Shown here in pieces: positions 1 to 7,425 of a stretch of 37,368 nt of DNA. The notes under the pieces were generated by a model. It did not search any database. It was not told the DNA's origin and saw only the letters and a list, made by a program, of their open reading frames with translations. Every line of letters begins with the position of its first letter. The first letter of the stretch is position 1. The DNA comes from Hungatella hathewayi WAL-18680 (lineage in GTDB: Bacteria > Bacillota > Clostridia > Lachnospirales > Lachnospiraceae). A program made the position numbers and the translations under genes. The stretch is taken from the NCBI RefSeq assembly GCF_000235505.1, contig NZ_JH379027.1:1947329-1984696 (forward strand), read 5' to 3'.

Positions 1-1200
1 TGCCAATATCTGGCAGGCAGTTATCTTCCGGATCGGCTGTTTATAAACAGTAACACTTATGGAAGGGAAGTGAAACAGCGTGGGGAAGAACTTTTACACG
101 AATGGTTTGAGGCGTTTTTCGAGGAATTTATCACGGAATGGAATTCCAACGCTTATATTCCGGTTGATGTACTTGGAATCGGCACCCTGTATAATCTGAC
201 CGAACCGGGAAGTGCACTGCATGAGAAGGCGAAACGCGCGATGGATATGATCTTTTATTCTCTGTGTCTGAATTCGCACAAAGGGGCGGTGATGACCAGT
301 TTTGGACGGACGTATGAGAAGGAAATGAAGGGAAACTACAATGCAGGAACCACGTCCCTGTTGTATGTTTCTTACTGCGCCGGTTACTTAAACAGAGCCT
401 GCAACGGTGTCCTGCCCCTGGTTCTGGGGGATTATGAGGCGCCGGTGGAATACCGCAAATATGCCTGCTTAAAAGACAAGCAGTATCTGATTTACCAGAA
501 TACGCAGGGGTTTGAACAGCATGTAAATCTGTATCTGTATAAGAATGCGGATGTACTGCTCTCAACGGCAGTGGGCTTTAAACCGTTTTTGAAAGGATAT
601 CAGGAACATATTGTCCAGGCAGCGATTGATGAAACGGCGCAGGCATTTATCAATCATCCGGGCGAGCCGTTCCCGTACGGCAGTGGAAGGCCCAGCTTTT
701 GGGCAGGAAACGGATATCTGCCTCTGGCAGTTCAGTATCTTAATACCAGCATAGTCCGATATCATATCCCGTCAGAGGAACGGATTGATGTTACGCATCT
801 CTATGCGCCGCTTTCCGAATTCTCCAATTATTATGGGGAAGACGGGATCCTGATTTTGGCGAAACACGGGGGCTATATTGCAGTCCGGGCGCTTAACGGA
901 TTGAGAATGGAGACAGAGGGACCGAACTGTTTCCGGGAATTTATCAGCAGCGGGCGGGATAATGTGTGGATCATGCGGGTTGGAAGTATAGAAGGACACG
1001 GGTGGAGAGAACGCCTGATACAGACGATGAAGCAGTTTGAGATTGAGATGGAAGAGGAGCGGACCAGGGTGGTGGATGAGGAGGGGAATGTATACTGCTT
1101 CGACAGAGAACACTCACTTACTGTAAATGGAGAAGACGTATACGAATATCCACTGCCGGTAGAAGGAAAAGTGGTTTTGGAAGGAGGATTCAATGATTGA
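1..1200 (+). CDS. Carbohydrate-active protein, C-terminal part (heparinase II/III-like?)
   Basis: The reading frame is open from base 1, so the gene starts left of the window and only about 399 C-terminal residues are seen. The first half looks helical. The second half (after the SFWAGNGYLPLAVQYLN stretch) looks beta-rich, as in the toroid-plus-sandwich layout of heparinase II/III-like and related polysaccharide-processing enzymes. I do not recognise a diagnostic catalytic motif, so the family is a guess. The stop overlaps the start of the downstream GH105 gene (ATGATTGA), indicating translational coupling. With the GH105 enzyme and the sugar-binding lipoprotein it forms a glycan-use operon, which supports a role in uronic-acid-containing glycan breakdown. 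The internal ATG/GTG codons near position 70 are not the true start. Confidence 0.7.
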   Translation, partial: CQYLAGSYLPDRLFINSNTYGREVKQRGEELLHEWFEAFFEEFITEWNSNAYIPVDVLGIGTLYNLTEPGSALHEKAKRAMDMIFYSLCLNSHKGAVMTSFGRTYEKEMKGNYNAGTTSLLYVSYCAGYLNRACNGVLPLVLGDYEAPVEYRKYACLKDKQYLIYQNTQGFEQHVNLYLYKNADVLLSTAVGFKPFLKGYQEHIVQAAIDETAQAFINHPGEPFPYGSGRPSFWAGNGYLPLAVQYLNTSIVRYHIPSEERIDVTHLYAPLSEFSNYYGEDGILILAKHGGYIAVRALNGLRMETEGPNCFREFISSGRDNVWIMRVGSIEGHGWRERLIQTMKQFEIEMEEERTRVVDEEGNVYCFDREHSLTVNGEDVYEYPLPVEGKVVLEGGFND

Positions 1201-2278
1201 GAGACGTGTTCTGGAGGAGCAATTGAACCTTGTTTCAGCGAGGATGTTATCGTTGAAAAGTAACGGGATGCCGGAAAAATATCCGATCAGTCTGATTGAT
1301 ATTCAGTGCTGGGAATGGCCTCAGGGAGTCGGTCTGTTTGGACTCTATCGGTATTACCGGATGACAGACAGGCGTGATATTCGGGACTTTCTGATCACTT
1401 GGTACGACGTGCATTTAAAAGAAGGTGTTCCGGAACGAAATGTGAATACGACTTCTCCTATGCTGACACTGACTTATCTTTATGAAGAAACACACAACGA
1501 AAATTATCTGGCTTTCATCAAAGACTGGGCGGATTGGATGATGAAGGATAAAAAACTGATCCGCACCGGTGATGGCTGTTTCCAGCATATGATTACCGGC
1601 GATCCGAATGATAAAGAGATTTTGATAGATACACTGTTTATGGCCGTTCTTTTTTTGGTCCGGGCAGGCAGGATTCTTGACAGGAACGATTATCTGGAGG
1701 AGGCCGGTTATCAGATACTCAGCCATATCAAATATCTGCTGAATAAACAGGAGGGGCTGTTCTATCACGGTTTTCATTTTGGACGAAATGATAATTACGG
1801 TGGCATTTTATGGGGAAGGGGCAACTGCTGGTACACGATTGTGGTCATGGAACTTGTTCAGGAAATGGAGTTAGATGGTGCATTAAAACGGTTTTTACTG
1901 AATGTATATGAAAATCAGGTAACAGCATTAAAGCGGTATGCGGACAAAGAGACCGGATTATGGCATACGGTGATCAATGATGAAGACTCTTATCTTGAAC
2001 TGTCGGCCAGTTCGGCATTTCTGGGTGGGATTATGATGGGGGTGCGCCTTGGCATATTAAAGAGAGAAGAGTTTCAGGAACTGATTGATCAATCGCTTTC
2101 CAGTCTCCTGACCTATATTGCGGAGGACGGAACGGTACTTGGAGTATCTTACGGCACACCCATTGGGATGACAGCCGATTTTTATAAGGAGATTCCATGC
2201 TGCCCGATGACTTATGGACAGGCGTTAATGATTCTGGCGCTTCAGGAGGCGATGAATCCTTTTTGGCAGTCATCATAA
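1193..2278 (+). CDS. GH105-family unsaturated glucuronyl/rhamnogalacturonyl hydrolase
   Basis: The 361-residue protein has the length and pattern of GH105 (YteR/YesR) alpha/alpha-barrel enzymes. These remove the unsaturated uronic acid left at the non-reducing end of oligosaccharides after polysaccharide lyase action. Visible signatures are the WPQGVGLFGLYRYY region near residue 42, IDTLFM with a candidate catalytic Asp at 146, and WGRGNCWY near residue 207, matching the family's W-x-RGN-x-W motif. There is no signal peptide, so it acts in the cytoplasm on imported oligosaccharides. The start follows an AGGAGG site and overlaps the stop of the upstream gene. The substrate (pectin, glycosaminoglycan or other) cannot be told from this sequence alone. 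Confidence 0.85.
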   Translation: MIERRVLEEQLNLVSARMLSLKSNGMPEKYPISLIDIQCWEWPQGVGLFGLYRYYRMTDRRDIRDFLITWYDVHLKEGVPERNVNTTSPMLTLTYLYEETHNENYLAFIKDWADWMMKDKKLIRTGDGCFQHMITGDPNDKEILIDTLFMAVLFLVRAGRILDRNDYLEEAGYQILSHIKYLLNKQEGLFYHGFHFGRNDNYGGILWGRGNCWYTIVVMELVQEMELDGALKRFLLNVYENQVTALKRYADKETGLWHTVINDEDSYLELSASSAFLGGIMMGVRLGILKREEFQELIDQSLSSLLTYIAEDGTVLGVSYGTPIGMTADFYKEIPCCPMTYGQALMILALQEAMNPFWQSS

Positions 2279-2339
2279 GAACCGTTGATATTTTCCGGAA
2301 AATCCGGATGAGTATGATAAAATGAAAGGAGAGGAAGTT

Positions 2340-3599
2340 ATGAGGAAAGTTGTATCAATGTTGTTGATGGGGGCTTTGGTACTGGGGACGCTGACCGGAT
2401 GTGCGGGAAAGGAGAAGGCGGCTGAGAATGAGGTGAAGACACTTGATGTGGTGTGGTTCAGCGATGCCAAAGAAGGGGAATCCTTCATGAAACTTGCCAA
2501 CCAATATATGGAAGAGCATCCCAATATTAAGATTGAACTGATTGAGGTGCCTTACAGTGACCTCGACAACAAGCTGAAGAATATGTTAAATGGAAAAGAG
2601 GCTCCGGCATTGGCGAGAATGACGAACCTTGGCCCGTTCCAGAATCAGCTGCTGGATTTGGGAGAGTACGTATCCGATAAAGAGGCATTTATAGACAGCT
2701 TTGGAGAGGGCCTCCGGTTTGTGTATGATGGAAAAGTGATTGCGGCGCCGATGGACGTGGGGGCCAATGGGTTAATCTATAACAAGACTGCGTTCGATAA
2801 GGCAGGGGTATCTGTACCTCAGTCAGAGGATGAAATCTGGACCTGGGATGAGTGGAAGGACGCTATGAAGACCGTCATGGAAAAAGGAGATTGTAAATAC
2901 GGACTTGTTTATGACTATACACCCCAGCGTTTTACCACCCTCCTTTATCAGGCAGGAGGAAGTTTGTTAAATGAAGATTTAACAGCCTCAAATTTCAACA
3001 CGGATGCAAGCAGAAGAGCGCTCTCTTTCTTTAAGGAACTTCACGATGAGGAAATTATCCCCTCATCCGTATGGCTCGGCTCCGAAAATCCTAACAATTT
3101 GTTTCGGTCCGGGCAGGTCGCGATGCATATAGGAGGAACCTGGCTGATCTCCAATTACAAAGATGAGATTACGGATTTTGAATGGGGAGTCACCTATCTT
3201 CCGAAAGAAGTGACACGTTCAACGGTGCCGGGGGGCAAATGGCTGGCAGCTTTCCAGAATACCGGAGTGGAGAAAGAAGCGGCGGAATTTATTGAATGGA
3301 TTTCCAAGGCGGAACAGAATGCCCAGTACTGCCTGGATAACAGCTTTCTTTCCCAGGTAAAAGGAAATGAGAATCTGGACTATGAATATGGGAAAGAGTT
3401 TTTCAATATATTTTCTCAGGAACTGGCAGCTACTGGCTCGCAGCCAGGCGCCGAGTGGGGGTACCAGGCATTTACGGGCGCGGTTCAGACTGAATTAAAG
3501 GAAGGGATTGTGGATGTTCTGGCTGATAAAATCACGGTGGATGAATTCGTAGAGAAGATGGATAGCCGGATAAATGAGGCGTTAAAAGAGCTGGAGTAG
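2340..3599 (+). CDS. ABC transporter sugar-binding lipoprotein (solute-binding family 1)
   Basis: This 419-residue secreted lipoprotein has a short basic N-terminus, a hydrophobic segment and a lipobox LTGC with the lipidated Cys at residue 21. The start at 2340 is preferred over the in-frame ATG at 2322 because it follows AGGAGAGG at a good distance and gives a normal signal peptide. The body has the family-1 (MalE-like) pattern: VVWFSD at the mature N-terminus, the NQYMEEHPNIKIE region, a GANGLIYN segment and WTWDEWKDAM. It captures an oligosaccharide outside the membrane for an ABC importer. No permease genes follow, so they must lie upstream of the window or elsewhere. It is the last gene of the operon and is followed by a strong hairpin. 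Confidence 0.92.
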   Translation: MRKVVSMLLMGALVLGTLTGCAGKEKAAENEVKTLDVVWFSDAKEGESFMKLANQYMEEHPNIKIELIEVPYSDLDNKLKNMLNGKEAPALARMTNLGPFQNQLLDLGEYVSDKEAFIDSFGEGLRFVYDGKVIAAPMDVGANGLIYNKTAFDKAGVSVPQSEDEIWTWDEWKDAMKTVMEKGDCKYGLVYDYTPQRFTTLLYQAGGSLLNEDLTASNFNTDASRRALSFFKELHDEEIIPSSVWLGSENPNNLFRSGQVAMHIGGTWLISNYKDEITDFEWGVTYLPKEVTRSTVPGGKWLAAFQNTGVEKEAAEFIEWISKAEQNAQYCLDNSFLSQVKGNENLDYEYGKEFFNIFSQELAATGSQPGAEWGYQAFTGAVQTELKEGIVDVLADKITVDEFVEKMDSRINEALKELE

Positions 3600-3628
3600 T
3601 CGGACTGATTGGTTTCTATCATATAAAA

Positions 3629-3668
3629 ATACCGCTGAATTGTGAAATCTTAAACAATTCAGCGGTAT
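3629..3668. terminator. Intrinsic terminator between convergent genes
   Basis: A perfect 15-bp inverted repeat (ATACCGCTGAATTGT and its complement) has a 10-nt loop. On the minus strand it is followed by ATTTTTATATG, so it best terminates the HPr-like gene. The plus-strand side has a poor T-tract but probably also stops the sugar operon. Confidence 0.85.
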
Positions 3669-3703
3669 TGCTCTGTCCTATCTGGTTTAGGATCGGCAGA
3701 TTG

Positions 3704-3940
3704 TTACTGCCCCTGATACATATATTTAATTAATCGCTCCACATCTTCCTCGTCGTGGGCCACCAGCTCCAGCTCTTTGATATAGCCGTTGGAGAACATG
3801 GTTGCCATGGACAGGTACTGGGTCAGTTTGGACTTTAAGTTGATGCGGTCTCCCTCCGGGGAAACAAGCTCTACGGTGCCCTTGCACTGGTCAACTACCT
3901 GGAAAAATTTTTCTACATCTGTTATATTCTGAATCTTCAT
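3704..3940 (-). CDS. HPr-like protein lacking the phosphorylatable histidine
   Basis: This 78-residue protein has the length and C-terminal half of a PTS phosphocarrier HPr. INLKSKLTQYLSM resembles the INLKSIMGVMSL segment around regulatory Ser46, and it is followed by an ELELVAHDEEDVERLIKYM helix. The N-terminal region where HPr carries the active His15 (GLHARPA) reads instead NITDVEKFFQVV, so it cannot act as a normal phosphocarrier. It may be a regulatory HPr paralogue, by analogy with Crh, which also lacks His15; that role is inference. The start follows AAGGAGG, and a sigma-A promoter lies just upstream. It stands alone, ending at a terminator shared with the sugar operon. Confidence 0.8.
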   Translation of the reverse strand: MKIQNITDVEKFFQVVDQCKGTVELVSPEGDRINLKSKLTQYLSMATMFSNGYIKELELVAHDEEDVERLIKYMYQGQ

Positions 3941-3981
3941 CGGAAACCTCCTTGTCAGACTGTCTGCTTTTTACAGACTCC

Positions 3982-4010
3982 ATTATAACAACTTCAAATG
4001 GTGAAAACAA
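3982..4010 (-). promoter_or_regulatory. Sigma-A promoter of the HPr-like gene
   Basis: Read on the minus strand, TTGTTT (-35) and a perfect TATAAT (-10) are separated by 17 bp, about 40 bp upstream of the start codon. Confidence 0.7.
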
Positions 4011-4115
4011 TGGATAAACTGGCAGAAAATACCAGGGCTTCCCACTGTTTTTATGTCAATAAACGACAGAACAGGTCCGGTAAATGCCTGGGCCGGGGAC
4101 ATTTCCGGCAGGTTC

Positions 4116-4373
4116 TTAAGCGTCGAAATCGATGTGGTACAGCCGCTCGGGGGTGTGGATGTCCAAGTAGGACAGATTAAACTGGTCCGCCATCACGTCG
4201 ATTTTGTACTCGTAAAATACGCTGCCTTCCTTCTTGGACATGAACAGATAGGATCCCGGCTCCTTGTCCTCAATCTCATCGCAGATTTCATTGTAAATCT
4301 CTTCCCCGTCCACGGGGCCGGTATAGCCGGATGTCCTGATTGTTTCCTCAATCATCTGAAACAGTTCTTCCAT
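4116..4373 (-). CDS. Small acidic hypothetical protein
   Basis: This 85-residue acidic protein begins MEELFQMIEETIRTSGYTG and ends with a beta-rich stretch (YLDIHTPERLYHIDFDA). I recognise no family, and there is no signal peptide or membrane segment. Its start lies inside the last 26 bases of the upstream PHP gene in another frame, so the two are almost certainly co-transcribed and translationally coupled. The function is unknown. Confidence 0.75.
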   Translation of the reverse strand: MEELFQMIEETIRTSGYTGPVDGEEIYNEICDEIEDKEPGSYLFMSKKEGSVFYEYKIDVMADQFNLSYLDIHTPERLYHIDFDA

Positions 4374-5214
4374 GATTATGTGCCTCCTTTATGTCATTTA
4401 GCAGCAGGTAGGAGAGCCGCAGTCCTCCGCGCCCGCATCCGATATCGATGTCCGGCTTGTTGGCCCCGTGGAAATCGGAGCCGCCGCTGGGGAGAAGATG
4501 CTGCCGTCTAGCCATCTCCCGAAGTTTCCCGCTCTCATGCTGGTTGTGGGACGAGTGGTAGACCTCGATACCCTGAAGTCCCATCTCCTTCAGCCGCGCC
4601 ACCATGTCCTCAATCTGGGCGTACCCCATATGATACTGCATGGGATGGGCGATGATGGGAAATGCTCCCGACGAGGTGAGGATCTTCAGCACCTGCTCCG
4701 GCGTGGTGACTTCCTTTCGGATACAGTAACGCCCGCCATATGTTAAATATTTATCAAATGCCTGGCCCCGGCTGGAGGTATATCCTTTTTCCGTCAGCGC
4801 TTTGGCAAAATGAGCTCTCGTGATGATGGTATCCGGATTGCCGGCCGTCAAATCCTCCATGGTGATGGCAAATCCGTCCTCCTGAAAACGTTGCAGCATC
4901 CGCTCATTTCTCTCATTCCGGATGCGCCGGATGTCTGTCAGCCCGTTCAACAGGACGGGACTGTCTTTTTCGACAAAAAGTCCCAGAATATGAATCTCCG
5001 TCGTCTCATACATGCAGGACATCTCAATCCCCGGCACCAGTTCTAATGATGTCCCCTTGGCGGCTTCCTCCGCCTCGGCCAGCCCGTCAATGGTGTCGTG
5101 GTCTGTCAGCGCGATGGCATCCAGTCCCTTGGAAATGGCGTAGGCCACCACCTCTGAGGGCGACATGGTTCCGTCCGATGCATTGGAGTGAACATGCAAA
5201 TCAATGAATCCCAT
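4348..5214 (-). CDS. PHP-domain phosphoesterase (YciV/RNase AM-like)
   Basis: This 288-residue protein is a polymerase-and-histidinol-phosphatase (PHP) metal-dependent phosphoesterase. Motifs in order are DLHVHSNASDGTMSP at the N-terminus, ALTDHDTIDG, VPGIEMSC, the THAHFAK-like ITRAHFAKAL, IIAHPMQYH, and SGGSDFHGANKP near the C-terminus. Together these supply the His/Asp ligands of a trinuclear metal site. Length and order fit the YciV/TrpH group, whose characterised members are 5'-3' exoribonucleases or nucleoside 3',5'-bisphosphate phosphatases. The start at 5214 is chosen over an upstream ATG because AGGAGG sits 6 bases before it and the HVHS motif follows at once. The small hypothetical gene overlaps its 3' end. 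Confidence 0.92.
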   Translation of the reverse strand: MGFIDLHVHSNASDGTMSPSEVVAYAISKGLDAIALTDHDTIDGLAEAEEAAKGTSLELVPGIEMSCMYETTEIHILGLFVEKDSPVLLNGLTDIRRIRNERNERMLQRFQEDGFAITMEDLTAGNPDTIITRAHFAKALTEKGYTSSRGQAFDKYLTYGGRYCIRKEVTTPEQVLKILTSSGAFPIIAHPMQYHMGYAQIEDMVARLKEMGLQGIEVYHSSHNQHESGKLREMARRQHLLPSGGSDFHGANKPDIDIGCGRGGLRLSYLLLNDIKEAHNHGRTVSDD

Positions 5215-5242
5215 ACAAACCTCCTGGTTTCGAAATACTTTG

Positions 5243-5270
5243 GTAATACAATAGTAACATGTTATCACAA
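5243..5270 (-). promoter_or_regulatory. Promoter of the PHP gene with palindromic spacer
   Basis: On the minus strand TTGTGA and TATTAC are spaced by 16 bp. The spacer contains the perfect palindrome TAACATGTTA (5255-5264), a possible operator. Confidence 0.5.
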
Positions 5271-5336
5271 ATAAGTAAAATGGGAAAAAAAACTTGCGGA
5301 ATTTAATAAATATGTAATTCCATTTTACACAAAGTA

Positions 5337-5345
5337 TGGTATACT
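5337..5345 (+). promoter_or_regulatory. Extended -10 promoter of the VanW gene
   Basis: TGGTATACT is a TGn-extended -10 box, and no good -35 lies 17 bp upstream. It sits about 43 bases before the ATG at 5388 and is divergent from the PHP promoter. Confidence 0.55.
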
Positions 5346-5387
5346 CTAACTTGTAAGTCTACACGATAATGTAAAAAGGTGAAATTG

Positions 5388-7148
5388 ATGAGTACAAATA
5401 ACAGAAAGAAAAGCGCCCGCAATCTGACATACAGCAAAGCGTCAGGAAGGGACAGACAGAGTGGAAGAGCGGGGCAGAATGCGCGGCGTAGTGCGGCGCA
5501 GAGAGCTCGTAGAAATACAAAGAAGAGAAAGCCATCCTATGACTATGATTCCTATGATTACAAGATGATTGCCATCGTGGGAGTCGTGCTGATTCTCGTC
5601 ATCGCGGGGGCGGTGCTGCTGACGCGGCATTTTAAGAGCAAACCGGTGGCGGAGACAAGCACGGAGGAGACGGAGCTTCAAAAGGATGTGACGGTGGACG
5701 GCATTTCCATCACCGGCATGTCGAAGGATGTGGCGAGAGATACCATCCTGGAGCATTTTGCCTGGGATATGAAAGTTACATATGAGGGAGCCGAAGAGCC
5801 GTATCAGGTGCCGAACCTGATGGAGACCAAGGTCAACGCTCTTTTAGAGGAGATATTCAACGGAGACCCGAAGGAGTCCTACAATCTGGACACCGGCGGT
5901 CTGGACGAAGAGGTGAAGGCCCAGGCGGCGGCAGTGGCGGCCAAGTGGGATGTGAAGGCGGTCAACGGTGCGATTGCAGGCTTTGACAAGGAGACGGGCA
6001 ATTTCATCTATACGCCGGAGAAGGTTGGAGTGGTCATTGACCAGACCAAGCTGGCGGATGATATAAGCAACGCGCTGACCTCCAAGAACTTCAAGGCGAC
6101 GCTGACAGCCATGGCTACCCAGGTGCAGCCGGAGATTACGGAGGCCCAGGCCAAGGAGCTTTACAAGGTTATCGGCACCATGACGACGACCACCACCAGT
6201 AACAAGGACAGAAATACCAACATCCAGCTGGCGGCGGATGCATTAAACGGCATGATTATCCAGCCGGGCGAGGAATTTTCCTTTAACAACACCACAGGCA
6301 ACCGTACCCTGGAGAAGGGATACCGGCCGGCCGGCGCCTATGTGAACGGCGTTCTGGTGGAGGAGCCGGGCGGCGGCGTGTGCCAGGTGTCATCCACACT
6401 GTACAACGCGGTAGTATTTTCCGGACTGACCACCACGGAGCGCCATGCCCACAGCTACGAGCCATCCTATGTGACACCGGGCGAGGACGCCATGGTCAGC
6501 TACGACGGCTACGCGGGGCCGGATATGAAGTTTGTGAACAATTCCAAGGACGCGGTGGCTATCCGCACCAAGTTTGAGAAGCAGAAGCTGACCATATCCA
6601 TCGTGGGAATCCAGATTCTGGAGGATGGCGAGAAGCTCTATATGAAGTCTGAGAAGATTGCGGAGCTTGACCCGCCGGAGCCGGTGTATGAGGAGAACCA
6701 GTCCTTACAGCTGGACGAGGAGAAGGTGGTGAAGGCCGCCGTCAACGGAAGCCGCTGGAACACCAATCTGGTGAAAGAGAAGGACGGACAGGTCATCAGC
6801 GACGAGTTCTTCCACAAGAGCACTTATAAAGGAAAGGCGGCTACGATTCAGAGAAATACCTCCGGAGTGGTGGTTCCGGAGTCCACAACGGCCACCCAGC
6901 CGGCAGAGTCGGCGCCGTCCACGGAAGTGACCACGACAGCGCCGGAGGGACCGGGCGAGACGACGACCCAGGCGGCTACCCAGGCGCCGGAGACGACTAC
7001 CACCCAGAGCGCGGGACCGGTGGCAACCACAGCACCGACCACCCAGGCACCAGCGCCATCGGAGCCGGCGACCCAGGCTTCCCTGCCTCCGTCACCGGGC
7101 GGTGGAGGGATGACCGAGACCGTGGGGGCGAATCCATTTTCATCTTAA
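5388..7148 (+). CDS. VanW-family membrane-anchored cell-wall protein
   Basis: This 586-residue protein has a basic, Arg/Lys-rich cytoplasmic N-terminus (about 55 residues), one membrane helix (about 58-80), a region of about 150 residues resembling the putative peptidoglycan-binding domain often linked to VanW, then the VanW domain (about 275-395). The VanW signature includes PGEEFSFNNTTGNRTLEKGY and GGGVCQVSSTLYNAV. The last 120 residues are a Thr/Pro/Ala-rich low-complexity tail (TTQAATQAPETTTTQ), like a wall-spanning linker. It is expected outside the membrane in the wall; the biochemical role of VanW is not settled. The ATG at 5388 is chosen over the GTG at 5379 because AAGGTG precedes it. 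It is a single-gene unit closed by a terminator. Confidence 0.93.
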   Translation: MSTNNRKKSARNLTYSKASGRDRQSGRAGQNARRSAAQRARRNTKKRKPSYDYDSYDYKMIAIVGVVLILVIAGAVLLTRHFKSKPVAETSTEETELQKDVTVDGISITGMSKDVARDTILEHFAWDMKVTYEGAEEPYQVPNLMETKVNALLEEIFNGDPKESYNLDTGGLDEEVKAQAAAVAAKWDVKAVNGAIAGFDKETGNFIYTPEKVGVVIDQTKLADDISNALTSKNFKATLTAMATQVQPEITEAQAKELYKVIGTMTTTTTSNKDRNTNIQLAADALNGMIIQPGEEFSFNNTTGNRTLEKGYRPAGAYVNGVLVEEPGGGVCQVSSTLYNAVVFSGLTTTERHAHSYEPSYVTPGEDAMVSYDGYAGPDMKFVNNSKDAVAIRTKFEKQKLTISIVGIQILEDGEKLYMKSEKIAELDPPEPVYEENQSLQLDEEKVVKAAVNGSRWNTNLVKEKDGQVISDEFFHKSTYKGKAATIQRNTSGVVVPESTTATQPAESAPSTEVTTTAPEGPGETTTQAATQAPETTTTQSAGPVATTAPTTQAPAPSEPATQASLPPSPGGGGMTETVGANPFSS

Positions 7149-7165
7149 CGCATTCAAAAATCATG

Positions 7166-7203
7166 GGAGCAGACGGTATTTTATCCGCCTGCTCCTGTTT
7201 TTG
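7166..7203 (+). terminator. Intrinsic terminator after the VanW gene
   Basis: GGAGCAG-A-CGG and CCG-C-CTGCTCC form a stem with an 8-nt loop, followed by TGTTTTTG. Confidence 0.88.
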
Positions 7204-7246
7204 TGGATTGTATCTAAAATAATCCATAATTTTAACGTTTTCTCCT

Positions 7247-7274
7247 TTGCAATTCCCTAAATAATTGTTATAAT
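7247..7274 (+). promoter_or_regulatory. Strong sigma-A promoter of PFOR
   Basis: TTGCAA and a perfect TATAAT are 16 bp apart. It lies about 150 bases upstream of the PFOR start, leaving a long leader. Confidence 0.8.
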
Positions 7275-7280
7275 ATTATC

Positions 7281-7412
7281 TAGGTCAGTGCGCGTTTTAT
7301 CGATAACTACGATGGACGCAGACACTCAGCTATTCCCGCCGGAGTTTTGAAAGACAAGCCTGGCGGAGGGGCGTATTTTTGTGCGCCACACTATGCAATA
7401 TTCACATTTGTA
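7281..7412 (+). promoter_or_regulatory. Long structured 5' leader of PFOR mRNA
   Basis: From the predicted transcription start to the ribosome-binding site there are about 130-140 nt with pairing potential. CCGCC (near 7338) can pair with GGCGG (near 7371), and GGCGTA-TTTTTG-TGCGCC forms a short hairpin just before the ribosome-binding region. It matches no riboswitch class that I recognise. A regulatory role is only a possibility. Confidence 0.35.
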
Positions 7413-7425
7413 GGAGGAAAATCAA

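Noticed and set aside
4053-4511. Plus-strand 152-residue frame opposite the PHP and small hypothetical genes
   Set aside because: It is antisense to two supported genes, with no ribosome-binding site and no recognisable domain.
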